Source of the DNA: Zelopaecilomyces penicillatus
Taxonomy: Eukaryota; Ascomycota; Sordariomycetes; Hypocreales; Pseudodiploosporaceae
Direction: 5' to 3'
Assembly: GCA_005765155.1 (NCBI GenBank)
Contig: VCCP01000007.1
Location: 2,187,501-2,251,500, forward strand
DNA length: 64,000 bases
The translations under genes were made by a program, and so were the position numbers. Positions 10,907 through 22,123 of this stretch are shown here, in pieces. Below the pieces are notes generated by a model. The model was not told the DNA's origin and did no database searches. It worked only from the letters and a program-made list of their open reading frames with translations. Numbering within the stretch: the first letter of the stretch is position 1; each line of letters starts with the position of its first letter.

Positions 10907-11891
10907 ACTGTCCAACTTGGATGCCAAAAGAACAACTGTTGAAAAAGAGCAAGAGATACTGGAGGGGTTACGAAGAGGAAGTGGCTCTAGGATCAACCAT
11001 GGAAAATGTTGAAGCACAGATATGATTGCATTTTGGTAATGGAATGACGGCGTTGCGGAATTCTCATGGGCGTTAATGGCGAACTGAACTACTCTGAACA
11101 GTGTTGTTTTCGACTAAACTGCGGGGGAGAACCGACTTGGAAGCTGGTGTACCTCTCTTGAGGGGTACCCTTGAGGCGACATGGAATGCGCATGGCATGG
11201 GAAATCTAGTCAAAGCGATGTCATGTTGCCAGTACCAATCCAGGAAGCTGGTAGACTCGAGGCCGGGCTAGCAACATGCTGCGTCTAGCACTACAAGTCG
11301 AAATTTTGACTCTAGGCCATCCATTAGCGTGTTGAATATACTTGGTAACTCGGATACGATAACATTCCCAACAATGTCCATAAATGATCTAGAATTTAGA
11401 GGCAAGATAGACTGAACAATGCAATCAGGTTGTGCATTAAGTGCTATCTATAGCATAATCTAGCCGTATGACGTCAATTTAAATCTTCAATTTTCTCTGT
11501 CCACACCATTTCCCATTGGGCAATTCCTAGAACATTGCCTTGTGATCTGGGTACGTCGTCATTTACTTGGCAAATCTTAGATATTGGTTGGATTACCGCG
11601 AGACATGTGGCCTATTCTCGATCGATTTCTTTTTCTTTTACAAAGAACAGCGAAAAATGTACATGGTAGCAACAATGAGTATACCAGTATCACAGAATTC
11701 TCCGATTGGTATCCTTGTGAATTAAGATCTGGGCGTGACGCCGGGCTCGGACTGTGATTCAACATTTGACCAGCCTCTCTAAGCGCCCGGTTCAATATCG
11801 GTGGTGTAGGGTATATGGCACAACTTGACATACAAAACATATATTCATCCATTCCCCAGAATTTCCATCGCTGATTTACATTCCACGCAAA
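10907..11891. other. Intergenic region after NIP7
   Basis: Nearly 1 kb with no credible coding frame. A KpnI-type GGGTACCC core with flanking CTTGAGG repeats occurs near 11153-11175. Otherwise nothing distinct is seen. Confidence 0.5.
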
Positions 11892-12434
11892 ATGTCTCCT
11901 AAACGTACTTACGAATTCACCAAAGAAACATGTCAAGCCCTCAAAGATAACCACTCAATACGGTTCCTCGTCAAAATCAAACACCGCTTCACCTCCCGCC
12001 ACTCCAGACCCGTCATCGCATGGGCCCAAACCGGCGCCGAGGCCATTACCCGCGCGCTTCTCACACAACTAGACCTAGAAGACGCAGAACATACCATCCA
12101 GATGCAAGTCGTTGAACTCCTCGACGACAGGACGCGCACATTTTTCTGTTTCGACGTCTTTCTCAAAACATGCGATGAAGAGACACGGCTTGAGATAGAC
12201 GGCAGTATTGAGCAGCCGATTTATCTGATCAGTCAGAGAGGGCATGTGTGCTATGCGCGGAGACATCAGAGGGCGGATGCGCTGGTGGCTTATGAGTTTG
12301 GGAGGGTGAGGGGTTATGATAGGGGCCCGAGGCCGTATTTTGTGGATCTGGAGAATCCGCCTCTGGTTTGTAAAGGGATTCGGATTGAGAAGCCGGAGGA
12401 GGTGACGGAGGCAGGGTTGGCTACTTCCGAGTAA
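11892..12434 (+). CDS. Hypothetical protein, 180 residues
   Basis: Intronless open frame from an ATG preceded by an A-rich CGCAAA context. The protein is hydrophilic with no signal peptide or membrane segment. The N-terminal part is basic (PKRTYEFTKETCQ, then VKIKHRFTSRHSRP); the middle mixes hydrophobic and acidic segments (LLTQLDLEDAEHTIQMQVVEL); the tail is acidic. The composition and codon use resemble real coding sequence, but I do not recognise a family. Confidence 0.6.
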   Translation: MSPKRTYEFTKETCQALKDNHSIRFLVKIKHRFTSRHSRPVIAWAQTGAEAITRALLTQLDLEDAEHTIQMQVVELLDDRTRTFFCFDVFLKTCDEETRLEIDGSIEQPIYLISQRGHVCYARRHQRADALVAYEFGRVRGYDRGPRPYFVDLENPPLVCKGIRIEKPEEVTEAGLATSE

Positions 12435-13597
12435 ACGCGCCGCATAAGACGAGGGGGGTATGTATGTCTTGTTAGCAGATTAAGCTCATGGGGGCGAGGG
12501 TTGGAGAGTCGAAGCTTTCGCAGGATGGGACGTGAGCAACAGCAGGTTCACCAACACAATGACGATATGAGCATGTCAATCGATGTGATTTCCATGGTAC
12601 TATTATTACACTCTCCAGTCGGGCACGCCGGTGGCTGGTGGCTGGTGACACCGGTCATTTTGAACGCCGGCCGGTGGGAGTCGAAGCACCTCTCGCACGG
12701 GCTCTCGCTAGTACTTCAAAGGTAGTTCTGGATGGATCAATTGCTCGGGTTATTTCTCTACAATGAGCAACAAATTCCAAGCACGTATAATGGGAATCAA
12801 TTCATTTCCTTTCATTCATCACTTCCTAAGCCGTCGATGTGAATACCGGCTTAGTGAGACAGAAATGCCGACACCCCGCTGGTTCCAACGCTGGTTCTAC
12901 GTTCTCACTCAACCTAAAGCATCCCACTTTTTGAGAAACATGCCTAAAGCTCCTAGATGCCTATTTTGCTACGATCTGCCTAGTCTACTATGAATGATGT
13001 AAAAGCTTGATAATCCGTCTAAATCATGACCAAGGCAGTTGAAAGCACCCTGAACAGGCAGACCCCTGTAATCCCCTTCCTTGCCTATCACACTTGACAA
13101 AATTTTGATCAGGAAACGGCCAAAAAGAGTGCGAGATTCAAGGGAGCCTTAATATGACCCTTTGCTTTGGCTCACAAGAGTAATGGACCTCCACTTCTGC
13201 AACCCTCTGGCAACTTTTCTGCCGTGTCTTGGAATATGCAAGTAATTTCATCACTCGCTCGGTTCTGTACGATGAGGGACCACAAGATGTGACGTCGCCT
13301 GTGCTGCCGTACTCCGCCTTGGGGAGGGGGGGCATCTGCTTCTCATTTCAACATCGTGATTCAATTCCTACGGTAGCAAAATGACATCTATCTAGGTACG
13401 CTTAGGCTCATTCTACTAGACAGTCACGGGAATCAAGATCCGACTTGTTCAGACAAAGAGTGTATCAATTGAAAGCATGGTATTGTGTAATTGTATATAT
13501 ATCCATAGACCTCATAAAACAGAAACAAGATAAATGTAGACTTTGGTAGCCTTGCTATTTACACTCTTTAATTTACTACAGGCCTCGTCACAGTGAT
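12435..13597. other. Intergenic region
   Basis: Convergent spacer between the 180-residue unknown and the TIL-like peptide gene. Only short, overlapping random frames are seen. A GGTGGCTGGTGGCTGGTGAC direct repeat lies near 12630-12650. Confidence 0.5.
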
Positions 13598-14019
13598 TTA
13601 CTCGCCCCTGATGGGAGGAGGGCACTTCTTCCTCATGTAGCAATTGTTGTCCTACAAAACACACCAGTATAAGCACTCGAAATCGAGGGAACCGTTGACA
13701 ATAAGGGGGAAGGGCACTCACAGGAATGTATCTGTAGTAACCTGGTTTGCAGAAGCAACCATTGTGTGCGACGGGATCAACATTTCCGGGGAAGTTGCTA
13801 GAGCAGTACTTTTCTTTGCCAGGATTTTTAACTTGAGTGTTGGGCTTTTGAAAAAGTGACATGTTAGCATGTGTGATATTGTTTTTTCCTCTTTTCTCCG
13901 CCATTAGTGCGGGTGGAGGAATGTTGGATGGATGGAGAGGGAACACTTACACCACATTCGAGGCTGCTAGCAGCAACGACGCTGACGAGAGCGGCGGAAA
14001 GAAGGAGCGTGAGCTTCAT
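13598..14019 (-). CDS. Small secreted cysteine-rich protein, TIL-like inhibitor fold
   Basis: Three exons read leftward (13951-14019, 13722-13844, 13598-13651) join in phase 0 to give 81 residues; the introns have GTAAGT and GTGAGT donors. A signal peptide occupies ~1-17 (MKLTLLLSAALVSVVAA). The mature part has six cysteines: C22, C37, C53, C55, C68, C74. The segment G-C-F-C-K-P-G-Y-Y-R-Y followed by D-N-N-C and K-K-C matches the C-terminal half of trypsin-inhibitor-like (TIL) domains (C-x-C-x12-C-x5-C). Full TIL domains carry ten cysteines, so this is a reduced form. A secreted protease inhibitor or antimicrobial peptide is the best guess. Missing introns would hide this gene, because no single exon exceeds 123 bp. 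Confidence 0.8.
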
Positions 14020-15461
14020 GTTGTGATGGAGGATGAAAGTAGAAGTGGTTGATATTGCAGTAGAAAGGTGGATAGGAACTGTGTTGTTGTAGTTGTTGTA
14101 GTTGTCTTGTTTTCTACAAAGTATTGCGCCTGCGTGCCCGTCTTTATAGCTGATCGTCGTCGGCACATTTTCCATTCCATTCAAAGGCCCTCCGCGTCTT
14201 GCAATGTTAGCATCGTCTTACAAATTACAACTATATAATTAGTCTTTCTTTCTCTGCGGCGAGCCCGTGGAGCCACGCTTTCTTTTTTCGAACCACTCAA
14301 GCAAGCGCTTACACGCCGTCAGCAAGCCTATGTGGTGGGATAAGGAAAAATCGGCAACAAAACAAAGACTAACAAACCTACACACTACACCGTAGGTAGT
14401 AGTATGTGGTACATGTCGTGCACGAGACCGCTTTGTCTTGGATTCTGTGTGGGCTTCTCCACGAATAGAGGGTTTGCCGTCAGCATGCATCCCACATAGC
14501 TTTCCGAGGAACCTTAGACCCCTGGTTCGTAAAGGTTGGCCGTAAGCTAGGCATGAGCTTAAATTTCGGAATGTTTTCTGGGGCTTGTTCTGTGCTTATG
14601 TCTGATAGGTTCGAGTCATGAAACATGGGTCTGTTTCTGGTCTATTACGGTGACGTGCGGTGGGAGGGACAGATTGTTGGGTGCCTGACAGCCACCACCT
14701 TAAGATGGTGTTTCGCTCCCGTCGGGCAGAAATCACCGATCTTGACATCTTTTCTAGAAAATTTGCATTCGCTCGAAACAAATTGGACAACTTCTACCCC
14801 AGTTATTTGTGTTGCATTCCTATCAGAGTCTAACCACGTGTATGATGTGCAGTGGCTAAAGACGGCACAAATATGCAAGGGTCGGACAATTCCTACATAA
14901 CGTGGGAGGGAGGACCAAATCGGGGATTTCTCAACTTCCCATTTGGAACGTATCATGTGTGGGCAGATCGATAGCGTGGTGACGGATCTAGTCGAATTGG
15001 CTGAGGCCCATTGGAGGGCTGCCTAGAAGTATGATATCAGCAGCGTAATGTGGCGTTTTCTAGATGCAACTCTTAGAATCATGATATGATTGGATAATTA
15101 TTGGCTGGGGAAAAGCATAGAGACGGCATGGTTGTTATGGAATGTCACTGAAACTGCGAGATGAATACCCGGGATGTATTTGTATTTTCAAACTATGAAC
15201 AGTAGAATGAAGAACAAGAAAAGGAAGACAAAGAAAAAGAAAATATGTAAATGCATGACAAACATGAGGACTATGTACGTAAAAATGGGCATCATATACA
15301 AGACAAAAAAGGGATGTGTTGGGCACACAATCCGACCTAGTGTCACACGGCCTGATCACTGCCATGACATTTAGATCCGTCCCGAAATAGGAAATAACAG
15401 GGAGACATCGCGTTGTGGATTCCCATCAATGGGGCAACACAACAGCGCCTACTCCACATGT
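14020..15461. other. Intergenic region
   Basis: Promoter of the TIL-like gene at the left and 3' flank of the GH64 gene at the right. A basic minus-strand frame at 14239-14490 (83 residues, ending R-K-K-D) has possible splice signals inside but no domain and is not called. Confidence 0.45.
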
Positions 15462-16805
15462 TTAAGCGTAACCGCCAATATAGACGTGCAGAGCCCGGGG
15501 GTTGCCAGAAGAGACAAGTCCAGAGGCGTCCTGGTTACCGTCGGGGTTAACATCATCATAAGGGAAAGCATAGCCACGGCCGTCAACCTGGAGCTCGTGG
15601 ATGAGACGGCTGTAGTGGCTGGTTGGGTCGACCTTGTAGTAGCGGTCTGCCTTGAGCGAAGGCTGAACATTGCCACCAGCAACAAGGAGAGTAGAGCGGA
15701 CAAAGGCGGCACAGAGACGGGGGATGACGGCAAGGTGGACGTCGTTCTCGTTGCCAATCTTGCCAAAGGGACCGCTGTCACAGCCCCAGATGTCACGAGC
15801 GGTAGGCTTGGCATAATCTCTGTTGTCGCCGTCGCAGACCATTCTGTTGTTGCGGACGTTGCACTTGACATTGCCGCGAGGGGTCTGGGTGTTGATAGTC
15901 AGGGGCTCAGAGGCATACTTCCTCCAGACCTGGTCGGCATAGGCGTCCCAGTATCTGGCAAAGGCGTTGGCATCGACAGACTGGAAGTCGGTGGGGGACA
16001 AGACTCGGATAGGTCGGCCGTCAGAACGAGCGATGCACATTGAGCTCCAGGGCATGTTGTCCCTGTTCTTCTGGGCGACGAGGCCGTTGCAGAGGTCGTT
16101 GACAGCAGAGGCGCGCAGTCCCTTGGTGATTTGGTCAGGAGTGCCGTCCGTGGTGGAGAGAGACATGCTGAGAATCATGCCAACGAAGTCGACATAGCTA
16201 ATGTTGGCGTAGATGACGCCTTGGTCGGTGTAGGTCAACTCAACGAAACCCCAGTTGAGACTGGTGCTGGGATCCTGAATGTTGGTCACCGAAGGCTGCA
16301 CAATACCCTCACCAATATCGGTCCTGACAACGAAGAACTTGAGTTCGCCCTCGCAGAAGTACACTCGGCCGGAGGTGATGGAGAAGGGCAGGTTGATGGT
16401 CAGCTTCTGACCTCGTCCTGGCAGGGGAATCGCAATGGGGGCGTTGATCGGCACGGGGGTTTTGGAGCCCCCGGACGACGGGTAGATGGTCTGTCCATTG
16501 GCGCCGATGAAAACAACGGCACCTCGGGGGTCCAAGCCCTGGATGTAGGCGTTGATGTTACCGCCGCCAAAGTTGTTGATGAGCTCGAGCGGAAGCGGCT
16601 TGACGGCCTGAACTTCAAAGTCCTGGACCTTGATGCTGTCCGGGGTAGACGTGCTGTTCAGGGTGTTCTCCTCAGTGACGATGACATTCTTGATTGTTCC
16701 TGGCCGAGCAATAGTGAAGCCATTGGTAGCACGAGGGGTGAGTAAAAAGGATGGCGCAGCCATCGCAACACCCAAAAGGGCGCTGATCAGCGTAAAGGAA
16801 CGCAT
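15462..16805 (-). CDS. Secreted GH64 beta-1,3-glucanase
   Basis: Intronless gene for 447 residues with a clear signal peptide (~1-16, ending A-M-A, then A-P). The body matches glycoside hydrolase family 64, which hydrolyses beta-1,3-glucan and in characterised members releases laminaripentaose. Typical landmarks are G-R-V-Y-F-C-E-G-E-L-K-F-F (~146-158), G-F-V-E-L-T (~186-191) and Y-V-D-F-V-G (~204-209). By family comparison Glu ~189 and Asp ~206 are the likely catalytic pair. The C-terminal half has W-S-S-M-C-I-A-R-S-D-G-R and a WGCDSGPF stretch. It should act in the wall or outside the cell, in remodelling, nutrition or attack on other fungi. A (CA)9 tract lies just upstream of the ATG, in the probable leader. 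Confidence 0.92.
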   Translation of the reverse strand: MRSFTLISALLGVAMAAPSFLLTPRATNGFTIARPGTIKNVIVTEENTLNSTSTPDSIKVQDFEVQAVKPLPLELINNFGGGNINAYIQGLDPRGAVVFIGANGQTIYPSSGGSKTPVPINAPIAIPLPGRGQKLTINLPFSITSGRVYFCEGELKFFVVRTDIGEGIVQPSVTNIQDPSTSLNWGFVELTYTDQGVIYANISYVDFVGMILSMSLSTTDGTPDQITKGLRASAVNDLCNGLVAQKNRDNMPWSSMCIARSDGRPIRVLSPTDFQSVDANAFARYWDAYADQVWRKYASEPLTINTQTPRGNVKCNVRNNRMVCDGDNRDYAKPTARDIWGCDSGPFGKIGNENDVHLAVIPRLCAAFVRSTLLVAGGNVQPSLKADRYYKVDPTSHYSRLIHELQVDGRGYAFPYDDVNPDGNQDASGLVSSGNPRALHVYIGGYA

Positions 16806-17769
16806 TGTTTGTGTTTGATCTCACACACACACACACACAATGTGTTGTTTGAAGATGGTTGAAAAAAGGAAGGACTCGAAGGGGTATGAAGAGTTGCTTT
16901 TCAGCACTAAGAAGGACTGTGATGAACAAGTTGTTGTTGTTTTGTTTTGAAAAGGAAAGTAATGACCAGGTCGGATGTCCCTTGTCTGAGTTGAAGCCTA
17001 TCATAACAATTTCCAAGGGGCAAGACATGTGTCTTTTATAAACCATGAACCAGACGACAAACTTTCTCTGATATTCCTTTCGGAGACGCCTTTTTTTCTC
17101 AATCACACACCACATGAACCTACCCACAAATCACAAATGCCCAGCGCCAGGCAGGGGGGTTACATGGCAATGCGAACCAGGGCAATCCGGATCGGAAATC
17201 CAACTCCTCCATTGAACTGTGGGGGGGAGGGAAAGAGACGCGTTTGCTTCCCATTTTCCAGTTGCATACACAATGCAAAGGGCAGTTCGGAGGAATCCTT
17301 CGTGGTTCTGTTACAGACCAACACCGCAACCCACTTCCCACTTGATAACACACGCCGCAGGGGGGGGACAAGAGAACGAAAAAAGACGCCGATAGTATTC
17401 TAGCTCCGGGCTTCCCTCGGTCGGGGGTTGCCCCATGGGAAAAGCAAAAGATGCAGGCCGAGCCCAGCGATGCACCCCAGATGGAGCCGCCCATGCGAGT
17501 TGTGAAAGAAAGGGAACGTCAGCTGGGTTCGTTCCTCTTAGTATATACCGGGGTTCAGGGATGGGGGGGAATAACGTCGTCGTCGCGAAGATTTGGAAAA
17601 GGGTGGGGGTGTGGAAGAGGAGGAGCAGATGTAGTGAAGTCGAAAAGCGATCGTGAATGTCCTTTCTGCGCCAGACTAGATGCAGAAACAAGCTTGGAGA
17701 TGGGAATCGGGCGCGCCTTGTCGGGGTTTCACACTCTATTTTGCTTTTAGTTTGGCTGAGATTTGCTCG

Positions 17770-17791
17770 CCCCCCCCCCCCCCCCCCCCCC
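17770..17791. repeat. Poly(C) run of 22 bases
   Basis: Uninterrupted cytosine run in the gap upstream of the GH64 gene. Runs of this length are error-prone in sequencing, so the exact length is uncertain. Confidence 0.9.
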
Positions 17792-19951
17792 TGGCATGTG
17801 AAGTTGAAGACAACAATAACAACAATGAGTGGGGGGGTTCGTCAACGGTTTTTCTGTTTTGTTTTTGACTTTCTAACCAGCGATAGAATTGTTTGCCAGG
17901 GCAGAGCAGCAGCAGGGAAGACCATCAAAGCGGCGCAGTCTCAAATTACTACTGCATACGAAAAAAGGAGAGTAGGAGAGCAGCAAAAAGGTGTCACGGG
18001 CCAGCACTACGGCGAATATCCAGTGTTGGATGGGTTTACTTGCTCGTAGTATCTATTCCATCCTCTCACTCGGTCAATCTGTCGCCGAGAAAAGCAAAAA
18101 CCTTCATTGCTCCTTTTTCATCCACTTTCTCAAAAAGGTCAAGACCCGGTACCTTAAACACATCGATATAGCGCCGGGGCCACCAACAAGTCTTTACTCC
18201 TCCCTACGCTGTACAAAAGATGGAACGGATGGAACGTCCAACCTGAAGCTGCGTTGGGCTCTGATCTGCAGACAGGTGCCCTAGATTGGCGAACACATAG
18301 TTGTACTATAACCAACCCACGCCCTGGCTGCCCCTGGTTCCTGGCTGCCCGTGATGCAGTGTGGTCCCTAATAAGGGTTAGTGAGTGTAAAGTTTGAGGT
18401 TAGTGGGCTTTTGGTCTCACATGAGGATCGGCGCGCCCTCGTTGCGGATGAGTTAACCGGATGGGCCAAACAGGGGGGGGGGGGGGGGCTTTGCTCAGGT
18501 ACAGAAGCAAGCTCCTTGGCTGGATTCGGAAGCGCCATCCATCACCAGGCTTCCATTTGGTGTGTGTGAGTGTTGAAGCTTGAACTCTCTTTTCCACACT
18601 CCAACAAGCTACCCCCCCCCCCCCCCGATACTATTATATCCCCCCTAGCGGTTACCTAAAGACGGCCCTTTCATCTCTTCAAAGAGTCGTCTGCCTACAA
18701 CATGAATCCCCCAGGCTCTTCCCCAGCTATTGACCATGTATACACGCCACCCCCAGAAATAGAGAAAGCCACGTTACAGTGCCGAATCCCTCGCACCGAC
18801 GCTTAGCTAGAACCAGAATCCTTCCCCCCAGTTTTTGGTTAATTACTAAGGACTACGTGCCGGCATGCAGCTCTGCGGCGCAAATCTTCACCCACTTTTT
18901 TGCTCTTTTCTAGAACTGTCATGTGCTTCTTCGCGCCTTCTAATCTATCAAGCATCATGGCGTACCACCGCGTGTGTAATGGATATATTGGGAAACAAAA
19001 GAATCTGGCCATGTTTGCTTCACCCTCTATAGACACCCAATGTGGACACAATCAAGAGTTGACATGTCTCTTTTATCTGCCCTTTTCTCGGCCAAACCAC
19101 TTCGCCCTAAATCGCCAAGTGCCCCTCCAGCAAACCTATCATATTTCTACTTCAAACCTAGTTCCTTTGTTACGTAGTATTAGATGAACCAACTATCCCT
19201 CCCCAAGCCCTCCCTCCGCCCCTTGCAGGTCCCTCACACACTACCATGCCTTATCTCGCCCGGGCTGGCAAGCTGGCTTGTGCACACTCAAGAAAAAACA
19301 TGGGAGATGGGATGGGGGATCTTGCCATCCATCTTGTTCCCCCCCAAACTCCTTTTGAGATACTGGAGCCATGCAGGCAATCCATTTACGTCAGGGTGCC
19401 ATGCGGCTGCCCCCCCTTCAGGCTATATGCGGTGTGATGGACGAGGGTTACCCTTGCTGCTCCTGACTCTCTGCTGTCCACATGGGGCCCTGGGCGCCAC
19501 TGCAATTTTCTGTCATCTTCCCCATTATCTGATAAAGTGTAAGATTGGGGGGTTTTTACGCACTTCTACACGCACGTACATACCTTATTCGGGTTCTTAG
19601 ATGGTACGATTGTTCGGTCTACCGAGGGTTTTAGTGCCACGTGCCGCTCTTAACCGCCCGAGATGCCGGTCCGTTAATTACTGACTCGAGCGTCTGACGA
19701 TCTTTTAACATGTAGCGACATCCAGTATCCATCAACTTTTGAACTTGCATATGCATTCGACTTCTCAAGTTACCGTAGCATCTTCTCGTTCTAGGTACAG
19801 CAAAATGATCGTCAAACTCTTGCCAAGTTGAGCATATTTTGAAAAGTTAAACTCCATTCTACTACCACTCTGTTCCAACCCACTCTTCCCTCAAGCAGGA
19901 TGCTATGCTATACCTTCTCTTAATACTCACTCACTCACTCGCATACACACA

Positions 19952-19952
<1 letters not shown>

Positions 19953-19986
<34 letters not shown>
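19953..19986. repeat. (CA)17 dinucleotide microsatellite
   Basis: Perfect CA repeat of 34 bases, preceded by imperfect ACTC and CACA units from about 19926. It lies about 470 bases beyond the annexin stop codon, in the 3' flank. Confidence 0.95.
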
Positions 19987-19988
<2 letters not shown>

Positions 19989-20484
19989 ACCCTTGCTAGC
20001 ACAAACACACAGCCAAGCCCTACAAGGCTACAAGCGTCCTTCTCCTCTTTCCACGACTACTACATTTAGTATACCGCTGCATTACTAGACAGCTCCTCCT
20101 CATCCTCCACCTCCTCCCCCACACGGCGCCATCTTTCACCCCCAGCTTAGTAGACCTACGCCTTTCCCGTCTCGTTGATGGACTGGGCATCCATCGGACA
20201 GATGCTCGGATGAACAGGTTCATTCGGCGCAATGAAAATGCACTCGTGACGTGACGCGTGGGGAAGCTGCAAGCCATGCATATTCCACAATATGGGGTAA
20301 ATGGCAGAGCTAAGTCTGTGTTGAGCGTAGGTATATTTCTTCTTATGTACAGAATTGGTAATGTGGAATAAACGCCTGCATATGAATGACAAGCTCAAGA
20401 CGAAAATTGTCAACACCAGTCTCCAGTCCCCCCCTCCCTGTTCTGCTAGACTCGGGCAGACTTTCAAATCAATGTAAACCTCAA

Positions 20485-22123
20485 TTATGACTTATCCCCA
20501 ATCAAACCCACCATGAGATCCTCATAGTCCCCCTTGAGCAGGTCCTTCAACCCCTGCGTCAAACTCTTCCCATGCCACTTCTTATACGCCGCCTGCGCAG
20601 CCACCAATCTATTCCGATCCCAATGCAGCCTCAGCGCCCGGTTAATGAAGATCTTATCCTTCGCCAGCGTCTTCATCAACGGCTCACGCAAGCCCGCCGC
20701 ATCCGCCTTTGGCCGGTCCACAGCATTCATCAGCATCTGCAGCAGCGCGTCTTCCATGTCGCCCCGGAACTCGCGCTCCACCACATCCTGTAGGCTGCGG
20801 TGGTACTTGCGCTGGTAGGCCTCGCACATGGCGGCGAGCTGTGCGTCGTTTGCGCTGGTGAAAATTTGTGCGACGGAGACGGCGTTGGCTCCGATTGTGC
20901 CTTCGGTGGCGCGCTGGAGTTCGGTGATCTTTTGGTCGATTTCGGCGACATTGACGGGGGCGGCGCTTTCGGTGCGTGTGCCGGCGAGGATCATGCTGTA
21001 GAGGCGGTATAGCGTGTCGTCGACGTCATCTTTGATGACTGCGAGCAGCTCGCGGCCCTTGAAGCGCTTGTATTCGGCCTTGATGGCCCGAATGTCTGCG
21101 TTGGACCGGCATAGTAGCACATCGTTGAGGGCTTGCTCGTCCGTCCCGGCCCGATCAAGGGCCTTGTCTAGCGTGTAGACGTCGTTTGCCAATGGCCCAC
21201 GAAGCAGCGCCAAGAGCGCCGTCTCCAGATTTCCCCGAGTCTCGCCCTTGATATCCTTGGCCAGGTCGCGCATGAAGCGGCTGTTGTAGTCGTTGATCAG
21301 CTGCGCCAGAGCCCATGGGTTCTGGTACTTTCGGTCCGTAAACACTTTGATAAGGGCACGCTCATCGCAGCCCATGCCCTTCATCGCTTTCCGAATCACC
21401 TCGACATCGGGAGCGGTATGGACATGCTCCACCCACTGCTTCTGCGCGGGGTCGTATCCTTGTGACGCTGGCGTCGGCGGGACTTGGACAGGTTGGTTGT
21501 AGCCGTAGGGAGGTTGGCCCGGCATTTGCTGGCCGTGAGGTTGCTGCCAGTTTTGCGGAGGAGCATTCTACGTTGGGTTAGGGTTTGATTATTAGGCAGA
21601 AAGAGGCGGATGGGTCACTTACTGGCGCACCATATGGCGGCTGTGGTTGGCCATATGCAGGTTGTTGTCCGTATTGAGGTTGCTGTCCGTAGGGTGCGCC
21701 TGGAGGAGGCTGTTGTCCGTACGGAGCAGCCGGGGGTTGCTGTCCATAAGGCGCCCCTGGTTGAGGAGGCTGGCCATACGGGGCTCCGGGCTGTTGACCA
21801 TATGCCGGACCTGGTGCGCCTCCAGGAGCACCACCATAGGGTGGGTACTGCTGGCCGGGCTGACCTGGTTGGCCGGGGGGCGCACCAGCGGGAGGATACT
21901 GTCCCTGTCCCTGCGGTGGCCCACCCGGATACGGAGGCTGGCCCGGATATTGCTGGCCGGGAGGAGGTTGCTGGCCGTAACCGTAATAAGGTTGCTGTTG
22001 CTGCTGCCCAGGCGGTTGTCCGGCTGGCCCCGGGGCCGATCCGGGAGCCGGCGCGCCGTAGGGGGGATAAGCCCCACCACCATACGGTGGTTGTTGGCCG
22101 TAGGGAGGCTGCTGGCCGCTCAT
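20485..22123 (-). CDS. Annexin with a long P/G/Q/Y-rich N-terminal domain
   Basis: Annexins bind acidic phospholipids in a calcium-dependent way and act in membrane organisation, repair and traffic. Two exons (21623-22123 and 20485-21567, read leftward, 55-bp intron) encode 527 residues. The C-terminal ~310 residues hold the annexin core of four repeats: G-M-G-C-D-E-R-A-L-I-K-V, A-G-T-D-E-Q-A-L-N-D-V-L, then the less conserved third and fourth repeats (S-A-N-D-A-Q-L; A-K-D-K-I-F-I-N-R), where the calcium-site glycines are degenerate. Exon 1 is almost entirely low-complexity Pro, Gly, Gln and Tyr, with many P-Y-G-Q-Q-P units, as known in shorter form in other filamentous-fungal annexins. GA and GT simple repeats precede the ATG. 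Confidence 0.95.

Larger units (their letters stand above)
16806..20484. other. Long intergenic region rich in homopolymers and simple repeats
   Basis: About 3.7 kb between GH64 (promoter side) and annexin (3' side). It contains a (CA)9 tract at 16822-16839, a 22-base C run at 17770-17791, a 16-base G run at 18473-18488, a 15-base C run at 18612-18626 and a (CA)17 tract at 19953-19986. Open frames on both strands are short and compositionally biased. No gene is supported; a long untranslated leader or non-coding RNA cannot be excluded. Confidence 0.5.

Noticed and set aside
14607..14617. GGTTCGAGTC resembling a tRNA B box
   Set aside because: The flanks do not form a T-arm stem and no A box or acceptor stem fits upstream.
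15429..16745. Two 204-residue plus-strand frames opposite GH64
   Set aside because: They are antisense shadows of a well-supported G+C-rich coding exon; sequences are Val/Gly/Ala/Asp-biased with no domain.
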